A stretch of 12,553 nt of DNA from an uncultured Selenomonas sp. (GTDB taxonomy: Bacteria > Bacillota > Negativicutes > Selenomonadales > Selenomonadaceae). A program made the translations under genes and the position numbers. Under the pieces are notes generated by a model. It searched no databases and was not told where the DNA came from. It saw only the letters and a program-made list of their open reading frames with translations. Positions 7,612 through 12,553 of this stretch are shown in pieces. Location of the stretch: NCBI GenBank assembly GCA_947097535.1, contig CAMURM010000018.1:1-12553 (forward strand), read 5' to 3'. The stretch's first letter is position 1. The number at the start of each line of letters is the position of its first letter.

Positions 7612-10600
7612 ATGATTAACCATTTGACGACGAAGGTGATCTATCAGGGCGACGGCAAGACGCGGCGCTTTCCGTTCGCGTTTCCGTTCGCTGATGTGGC
7701 GGATGTGAAGGTGGTGATTTATGATGCGGCAACGGAGCGCGAGACGCTGCTGGCGGGGGATTATTTCGTGGATGCAAAGACGCGCACGGTGCTGTATCCG
7801 GGGTATGCGCCGGGGGAGGAGAAGCCGGATAGCGAGCAGCCGCCGACGCTTTCGGCGGGGCAGAAGATCGTGATTTACCGCAGTACGCCGAGGACGCAGA
7901 TGGTGGATCTCGGGGAGAAGTATCCGCTGCCTGCGGTGGAGGCGATGCCGGATAAGCTGACGATGATCGTCCAGGAGATCTGGGAGGTGTTGGAGCGCTG
8001 TGTGAAGGGGGGCATCAGCGGCACGAAGGCGCCGAATGTGATCGTGGTGGAGAAGCCGGGGTCTTCGGGCGGCGTCGTCGGCGGCAAGGGGCTGCTGACG
8101 TTTCGGACGATGGCAGATCTCCTGCAAAACGGTACAAAGGGCATCGGTGTCGAAACGGAGTTCAAGACGATGGGATACAGGCGTCCTTTCGACGGGGGCG
8201 GCGCAAACTATATTGCAAAGTATCTGTGGTCGGCAGCAGCCTATCCGTGGGCGATCGACCTCGGTGCGACGAGTGAGACGGAGTATGCGTTGGTCTATAA
8301 GCGCGACGGCACGCCGGAGGTGGATGAGAAGGGCGCGTATGTGCTGAAGAAGGACGCACAGGGAAAGCCGATCCCGGTCTATGAAGCTGACGGCAAGACG
8401 ATCAAGAAGAAGCATCTTTATGCGATGATTACAGATCAAACGGTGAATTATCGGCAGTTCGGCGCGGTCTTGGACGGTGCGGCGGACGATGAGCAGGCGC
8501 TTAGGATGTGTCACCGTTATCAGTCGGAGACGTATACGATCGAGCCTTTGACGGGGCGCAAGCGGTATACGGTGACGGTGGCAAATCATGAGGGCATTAT
8601 CCGCAAGGACAACAATGAACCGATCCAGTGCTGCGGCAATATTGATTTGTCGGGTTCGGAGCTTTTGGTCAAGGACGATAATGCGACGTGGTTCGGCTTC
8701 TATCTCTGGGGAGATAATGAAGCGGATTATTTTACGTTCGAGCCGACGAAAGAGGCGACGGATACATGGGTGCGGGATAATTTCGTCGTGAATGTCAACG
8801 GCAATGAGTCGACGCTGCAGCAGAATGCGTTGATGTTCTTGAAGGAAGATCCGTATGCGGTGCGCGATGATGGCGGCTATCTTTATTCGGAGCCTCGCTA
8901 TGAGATGCTTTTGCATACGACGGACGGGCTTTTGACGTCGCCGATCACGTACGACTGGAATAATCCGGGAGGGTTGGAGATTCATTCTTTGGTGTCGACG
9001 TACAGCGGGCATGAGGCGACGACGCAGACGGTGAATTCGCATTTTGGCTGCAGTTATACGATGCTGCCGGCGACGCATTATGCGTTCCGGGGGTGCGATG
9101 TGCGGCTCAAGACGACGGCAAATAAGTACGGTACGGTGCTCTGGTGCAAGTGCCACAATGCGCATGTCAGCGGCTTCAACATCGTGCCGGATGCGAACGA
9201 GATGCATAATACGCGCTTCAAGAATACGATGATCTATATCTGGGGCGCGTATAATGTCGAGGTGTCGGATATCGTGGGCTGCAATGCGGCGGGCAAAAAA
9301 GAGGGCAGCCAGAATGGCACGTCGGGCTATGTGATTCGCGCGACGAACTGCCTGAATCTGCGTCTGCATGATATCAGCGTGCAGGGGTATTGGGGCGCGA
9401 CGGCGATGAATTGCGTGAAGGATGTGCATATCGAGCGCGTTTCCATCAATCGCTTGGATATTCACAATTATTTTTACAATCTGTGGATCAATGAATGCAA
9501 TTTGTTCAATCACGCGATTCAGATCGGCGAGGGGCGCGGGATCTGCTCGATCACGAACAGCAATTTTTACATCAATAAGCTCGAAGCGGACAGCTGGCCG
9601 CACGCGCATATCTTGGAATTCAATCTGACGTATGGACGAATCTTCGAGGGGCGCGTGCTGATCGAGGGCTGCAATGCCTATTTGAAAGATCCGGCCGACA
9701 AGCAGTTCGACGTGTGCAAGATCGATTTTTCTCCGGAGGCGGTATCGACGCTCGACAGCTACCGTTTCCCGGAGGTGACGATTAGGGACTGCCATTTCCA
9801 CAGCTACAATCCTGATACGTATTTGACCTATTTCATGATCGCGGGCAAAAGGAACTGCAAGACGAGCACGAAGGGGCCGTCTGTGCGGGTAAACTACAAT
9901 CGCGATTTGGGGAACGATATGAAGGGATCGCTTGTCTGGCGCTATGTGGGGCGCGGCGTGGACTGGCGCGAAGATTCGGATACGTCGCGGCTTTCTGTGG
10001 TGCGCGGTCAGGTGGTGCGCACATACCAACGCTTCAAAGGCGTAGATGGCAAGACGGTGTTTTATGACAAGCGGTATTTTCTCGTGACGAGGGCGGGCGT
10101 GCTGCCGAATCCGAGGGCGGATAATGCGCCGACGGATTTTAGCGGCGAGGAGTTTGCGCTTGGGACGGCGCAGGTGCGCTTTATGGCGCGCGGTCGTTGG
10201 GAAGCAGCGCGTGCGTATGGGGCGGGAGATTTCTGCTTCACGGAGTATTCGCCCTGGCTGCCGGTGTACTGCTACGAGTGCACGGTGGGCGGCGTGTCGA
10301 ACGGCTGGCGGCCGACGCATACGGCGGGCAAGGTGATCGAAGGCGAGGAGGTGTATCCGAAGAATCTTGATGCGTGCTATTGGCAGTATGTTGAACCGGC
10401 GGAGCGGTTCATCCAGAAGCGTTTTGCGCCGGGGCTTAAGGTGGAAGCGGGCGAGGTCTTGTATGCGGATCATCGGCTTTACAAGGTGCTTGAAGCTGGT
10501 GTGCTGACGGATGTACCGCCCCTCAATACGGCATGGCTCGGGTCGTTTCGCGAGGGGACGGCGCAGCTTTCTTTCATCGGGAAGGATTGGGCGGCGAAGA

Positions 10601-11136
10601 CGTGGTGGAGCCGCGAGGCGTTTTGTCTGTCGCATGATGCGGCGGGGGTGGCGCAGATCTATCGTCTGGTCGATCAGGACGGAACGACGAGCGGCTCTTT
10701 GCCGGTGCCGGGCAACGGACGCTGCATCGACGGCGATATGATCTGGCAGCATACGACGGAAGCGGCGACAAAAGAGTGGCAGCCGCAGACGCAGTTTTTC
10801 GCGGGCGATGTGGTATCTTACGGTGGAAATTGCTACAAGTGCGTGTTCGATGGGCGTCTTGAGCTGCCAAGTCAGACGAACATTGAGAATGTCGTGACGA
10901 ATATGAAGGGATCGGGCGATGTTTTTGCTTTCTGGGAGAATGGAACGGATGTGCCGACGAAGCTCGGGGCGAGCGGGAAGTGGATGATCCGTGTGGCGAA
11001 TACGGACTGCTATCGTTTCCGGACGTTCGCCAAGGGGTATTTCGGTCATGCGGGGAATCCGCAGCCGACGATTGTGCAGGGTGGTACAGGAGCAGGCGTA
11101 CCGAGTGCGCCGAGTGCAGACGGGGTGAGCTACTGA
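7612..11136 (+). CDS. Phage tail fibre/tailspike with beta-helix domain
   Basis: This 1174-residue protein is predicted to recognise, and perhaps cleave, cell-surface polysaccharide. Residues 1-135 match the virion-anchoring domain of podovirus-type tail fibres: a YQGDGKTRRFPFAFPFADVADVKV strand pair, an AGDYFVD turn, an AGQKIVIYRSTPRTQ strand and a closing helix. After a Gly-rich hinge, residues 164-200 carry the tailspike signature FRTMADLL...GYRRPFDGGGANY. A pectate-lyase-type right-handed beta-helix begins at NYRQFGAVLDGAADDE (about 278-294) and runs to about 790, with short beta/Asn/His coils. The C-terminal part (about 800-1095) has tandem repeats resembling carbohydrate-binding modules. 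It starts 16 bases after the giant gene and overlaps the next gene by one base (TGATG). I could not identify catalytic residues, so depolymerase activity is unproven. Confidence 0.85.
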   Translation: MINHLTTKVIYQGDGKTRRFPFAFPFADVADVKVVIYDAATERETLLAGDYFVDAKTRTVLYPGYAPGEEKPDSEQPPTLSAGQKIVIYRSTPRTQMVDLGEKYPLPAVEAMPDKLTMIVQEIWEVLERCVKGGISGTKAPNVIVVEKPGSSGGVVGGKGLLTFRTMADLLQNGTKGIGVETEFKTMGYRRPFDGGGANYIAKYLWSAAAYPWAIDLGATSETEYALVYKRDGTPEVDEKGAYVLKKDAQGKPIPVYEADGKTIKKKHLYAMITDQTVNYRQFGAVLDGAADDEQALRMCHRYQSETYTIEPLTGRKRYTVTVANHEGIIRKDNNEPIQCCGNIDLSGSELLVKDDNATWFGFYLWGDNEADYFTFEPTKEATDTWVRDNFVVNVNGNESTLQQNALMFLKEDPYAVRDDGGYLYSEPRYEMLLHTTDGLLTSPITYDWNNPGGLEIHSLVSTYSGHEATTQTVNSHFGCSYTMLPATHYAFRGCDVRLKTTANKYGTVLWCKCHNAHVSGFNIVPDANEMHNTRFKNTMIYIWGAYNVEVSDIVGCNAAGKKEGSQNGTSGYVIRATNCLNLRLHDISVQGYWGATAMNCVKDVHIERVSINRLDIHNYFYNLWINECNLFNHAIQIGEGRGICSITNSNFYINKLEADSWPHAHILEFNLTYGRIFEGRVLIEGCNAYLKDPADKQFDVCKIDFSPEAVSTLDSYRFPEVTIRDCHFHSYNPDTYLTYFMIAGKRNCKTSTKGPSVRVNYNRDLGNDMKGSLVWRYVGRGVDWREDSDTSRLSVVRGQVVRTYQRFKGVDGKTVFYDKRYFLVTRAGVLPNPRADNAPTDFSGEEFALGTAQVRFMARGRWEAARAYGAGDFCFTEYSPWLPVYCYECTVGGVSNGWRPTHTAGKVIEGEEVYPKNLDACYWQYVEPAERFIQKRFAPGLKVEAGEVLYADHRLYKVLEAGVLTDVPPLNTAWLGSFREGTAQLSFIGKDWAAKTWWSREAFCLSHDAAGVAQIYRLVDQDGTTSGSLPVPGNGRCIDGDMIWQHTTEAATKEWQPQTQFFAGDVVSYGGNCYKCVFDGRLELPSQTNIENVVTNMKGSGDVFAFWENGTDVPTKLGASGKWMIRVANTDCYRFRTFAKGYFGHAGNPQPTIVQGGTGAGVPSAPSADGVSY
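10009..10896 (+). repeat. Diverged tandem repeats in the tailspike C-terminus
   Basis: Two diverged copies and a third partial copy are visible in the protein. Anchors at about 120-134-residue offsets: FYDKRYFLVTRAGVL (from 817) with YADHRLYKVLEAGVL (from 951); GTAQVRF (851) with GTAQLSF (982), each followed by a Trp-Ala segment and 'FC'; WQY (924) with WQH (1045), each followed by 'A...Q..F..G..V..G...Y....YK'. The last block, near 1064-1080 (AGDVVSYGGNCYKCVFDG), resembles small chitin/carbohydrate-binding folds. The repeat is clear only at protein level. Confidence 0.7.
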
Positions 11137-11765
11137 TGGCAAAGGTTTTGGTGACGGAGGCGTATTTGCAGGCGATCGCCGATGCGATTCGTACGAAGAA
11201 CGGCAAGTCGGTGCGGTATCGACCGGGGGATATGGCGACGGCGATTTTGGCGCTTGAGGCGGGCGGGGCGGGCGGCACAACGCCGCCGCCAACGCCGCCG
11301 CCGACGCCGCCGGGCGGGGGCGATGCGCCTGCCGGAAAGACGAAGGTCGGCAGCTTCACGCTGCGGGCGAAAGCGGACGGCTCTCTTTCGGGGTATACGG
11401 CAGGGAAGATCATGATGGCTCTGCCGAACCATAAGACGGCGGCGTTTCGTGCGGTGGTGTTCTGCCCGACGGGCTTGGAGCTTGTGAATATGGGCGTGTC
11501 GGATTTTCAGAATGGTCGCGCGTGGACAAAGGCGAATGCGTATGTGACTTCGCCGACGCGCATCGCTGTCGAGGGCGGCACAAACTATGTGATGGAGTGG
11601 GAGGAGGTGATCGACGTGAAAGAGGATGGTGCGTATGTCTACGATGACGACAAGTCGAACGACAAGCTGACGTATTACTGCTGCGCAGAAGCGAGTGTGC
11701 GGGCGGCGGCGGGCGGCTCGACGGCGCTCGATGCGGCGTCTTTGACGGTGGAAGCGTTTGTTTAG
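11136..11765 (+). CDS. Small phage structural protein with proline hinge, function unknown
   Basis: This encodes 209 residues. ATG 11136 overlaps the tailspike stop (TGATG), with GGGGTGAG about nine bases upstream. The first 41 residues, including YLQAIADAIRTKNGKS and RPGDMATAILAL, match a short helical module common at the N-terminus of Firmicutes phage tail or baseplate-associated proteins ('Y-L-x-x-I-A-x-A-I-R-x-K-x-G' then 'P-x-x-M-x-x-A-I'). A Gly/Thr/Pro hinge (about 43-62) leads to a beta-rich domain of about 145 residues without a fold I recognise. There is no signal peptide or membrane segment. Its place between tailspike and holin suggests a tail tip, fibre accessory or decoration protein; this is inferred from position only. 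It ends with TAG, unlike the TGA of its neighbours. Confidence 0.75.
   Translation: MAKVLVTEAYLQAIADAIRTKNGKSVRYRPGDMATAILALEAGGAGGTTPPPTPPPTPPGGGDAPAGKTKVGSFTLRAKADGSLSGYTAGKIMMALPNHKTAAFRAVVFCPTGLELVNMGVSDFQNGRAWTKANAYVTSPTRIAVEGGTNYVMEWEEVIDVKEDGAYVYDDDKSNDKLTYYCCAEASVRAAAGGSTALDAASLTVEAFV
11280..11312 (+). repeat. Short tandem repeat encoding a TPPP hinge
   Basis: An ACG-CCG-CCG-CC(A/G) unit is repeated about 2.75 times and encodes TPPPTPPPTPP (residues 49-59), flanked by Gly-rich codons. It forms a stiff linker between the N-terminal helical module and the C-terminal beta domain. Such triplet repeats can change length by slippage without a frameshift only in multiples of three bases. 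Confidence 0.8.
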
Positions 11766-11776
11766 AAGGGGTGAGG
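11766..11776 (+). promoter_or_regulatory. Ribosome binding site fixing the holin start at 11779
   Basis: AAGGGGTGAGG lies just before ATG 11779; AAGGGG has a seven-base spacer. A TTG at 11758 in the same frame would add seven residues but has no suitable site upstream, so the ATG is preferred. Confidence 0.75.
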
Positions 11777-11778
11777 AA

Positions 11779-12318
11779 ATGGAAGCGCTTTTTCGTGTGT
11801 TGGGCAAGCTGCAGGAAGATTGGGGCTTGAAGATTTTTTCGTCGTGTGCGGTGTCGTTGGTGGCTGCGGAACACGCACAGATTTTCGCGGCATTTTGTGC
11901 GCTGGTGTGCGCCGACCTTGCGACAAAGTTTTTGTCGCTGTCGCGCAAGCATCTGGTCGATGAGGGGAATCCCGTGCCGACATTCTGGGGTACGGTGTGC
12001 AATATCCGAGCGGCGCGTCGCGCAGGCTACATCAAGAGCAATTTGATGCGCACGCGGTTCGTGCCGAAGATCCTGACGTATTTTGGCGTGGTGGCGGTAG
12101 CAGTGCTCTTGGATTTCATCTTGGTCAAGACACATGCGCCGGCATTCGCGGCGACGCTTGCGATCGGGTATTTGTCGCTGACGGAGTTTATCTCGATCTT
12201 GGAGAATATGCAGGCGTCGGGAGTCGAAGAGGCGGGTGCTTTGCTTGAGCTTGCGCGTAAGAAGAGCGGCGCGGCAGGGGCGAGGCGAGAGGAAAATGAG
12301 AGGAGAGATGACAAATGA
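11779..12318 (+). CDS. Phage holin (Phage_holin_4_1-like)
   Basis: This 179-residue membrane protein is expected to form lesions in the cytoplasmic membrane that release or activate the endolysin. Hydrophobic segments lie at about 19-30, 34-52, 99-116 and 122-141. Family features include a charged residue inside the second segment (ADLATKFLSL, 45-54), a polar loop with basic residues (56-97), and the ending GYLSLTEFISILENMQASGV (130-149). That ending matches the 'E-x-x-S-I-x-E-N-x-x-x-x-G' close typical of toxin-secretion/phage-lysis holins. The C-terminus is strongly charged. It lies 13 bases after the preceding gene and overlaps the amidase by four bases (ATGA), a standard holin-endolysin pair with probable translational coupling. 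Confidence 0.82.
   Translation: MEALFRVLGKLQEDWGLKIFSSCAVSLVAAEHAQIFAAFCALVCADLATKFLSLSRKHLVDEGNPVPTFWGTVCNIRAARRAGYIKSNLMRTRFVPKILTYFGVVAVAVLLDFILVKTHAPAFAATLAIGYLSLTEFISILENMQASGVEEAGALLELARKKSGAAGARREENERRDDK
12301..12306 (+). promoter_or_regulatory. Ribosome binding site of the endolysin gene
   Basis: AGGAGA lies inside the 3' end of the holin gene, eight bases before ATG 12315. The start overlaps the holin stop as ATGA, so reinitiation after holin translation is also likely. Confidence 0.75.
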
Positions 12319-12553
12319 AGGTATTTTTGAATCCAGGGCATGATCTCGTACACGACAGCGGGGCGGTGAATCCGAGGACGGGGCTGCGCGAGTGCGAAGT
12401 CGCCGCCGTCGTCGGCGATCTCGTCAGGGGGTATCTGGAAAATGCAGGCTGCGAGGTGCGTATGCTGCAAAGCGACAATCTCAACTGGGAGAGCGACTAC
12501 GCTGATCGGCAGGACTGCTCCGTGTGCGACTGCGCCAATGCATGGCCTGCCGA
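12315..12553 (+). CDS. N-acetylmuramoyl-L-alanine amidase endolysin (partial, 5' end)
   Basis: The first 79 residues are present and the frame runs open off the window end. MKVFLNPGHD (His9) and SGAVNPRTGLRECEVA (Glu26) carry the first two zinc ligands of the Amidase_3 family, which cuts the amide bond between N-acetylmuramic acid and L-alanine in peptidoglycan. The following helix and strand (VVGDLVRGYLENAGCEVRML) fit the family fold. The third ligand and the catalytic Glu lie beyond the window. There is no signal peptide, so release needs the upstream holin. A Cys-rich stretch (CSVCDC, about residues 69-74) is visible near the cut. Confidence 0.88.
   Translation, partial: MKVFLNPGHDLVHDSGAVNPRTGLRECEVAAVVGDLVRGYLENAGCEVRMLQSDNLNWESDYADRQDCSVCDCANAWPA

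Noticed and set aside
7426..11292. A 1288-codon open frame on the minus strand, opposite the tailspike
   Set aside because: Its product is Arg/His/Ile/Pro-rich without recognisable domains. It covers almost exactly the tailspike and is explained by the GC-rich codon choice of the plus-strand gene.
11266..11325. GC-rich run of CCG/GGC triplets as a possible terminator hairpin
   Set aside because: It encodes the proline/glycine hinge in frame, lies inside a gene, and has no following T-run.
11758..11778. TTG start for the holin
   Set aside because: A good ribosome binding site and ATG at 11779 give the expected N-terminus; the extension overlaps the previous stop and adds charged residues only.
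1..12553. CRISPR arrays, tRNAs, insertion sequences, attachment sites
   Set aside because: No spaced direct repeats, cloverleaf-like sequence, transposase motif or paired terminal repeats were seen by reading; the window is almost fully occupied by phage genes.

Overview
The window is the late structural and lysis end of a tailed-phage genome, most likely an integrated prophage, and every gene is on the plus strand. GC-rich coding sequence, strong purine-rich ribosome binding sites, a holin resembling Phage_holin_4_1 and a small Amidase_3 endolysin all point to a Firmicutes host. The tailspike-like protein and overall style suggest Negativicutes (Selenomonas relatives). That placement is an inference; no host gene is present.

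Layout: (1) positions 1-56, a short tail of reading frame ending in TGA, in the same frame as the next gene. (2) 126-7595, a giant 2489-residue 'polyvalent' phage protein. Its parts in order are a helical N-terminal region, a barnase/EndoU/RelE-like (PBECR/MuF-C type) nuclease-like domain, an ADP-ribosyltransferase-like domain, a short junction motif, a second PBECR-type domain, an HExxH zinc peptidase, a long charged coiled coil, and a conserved C-terminal region with a membrane segment and a basic tail. (3) 7612-11136, a tail fibre/tailspike with a podovirus-style virion-anchoring domain, a pectate-lyase-like beta-helix and C-terminal tandem repeats. (4) 11136-11765, a small proline-hinged phage protein of unknown function. 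(5) 11779-12318, a holin. (6) 12315 to the window end, a partial N-acetylmuramoyl-L-alanine amidase endolysin.

The genes are packed with gaps of at most 16 bases or overlaps of 1-4 bases, as in one late operon with translational coupling. No stretch over 300 bases lacks a gene. I saw no tRNA, rRNA, CRISPR array, insertion sequence, attachment site, convincing promoter or terminator.

The inferred working picture: the tailspike binds or degrades surface polysaccharide. The giant protein is carried in the particle and enters the host with the DNA, where its toxin-like domains act on host RNA or proteins. Holin and amidase end the cycle. The most interesting part is the giant protein: three different toxin-fold domains and a protease lie side by side, two of them in clearly AT-richer islands, which suggests cassette exchange.
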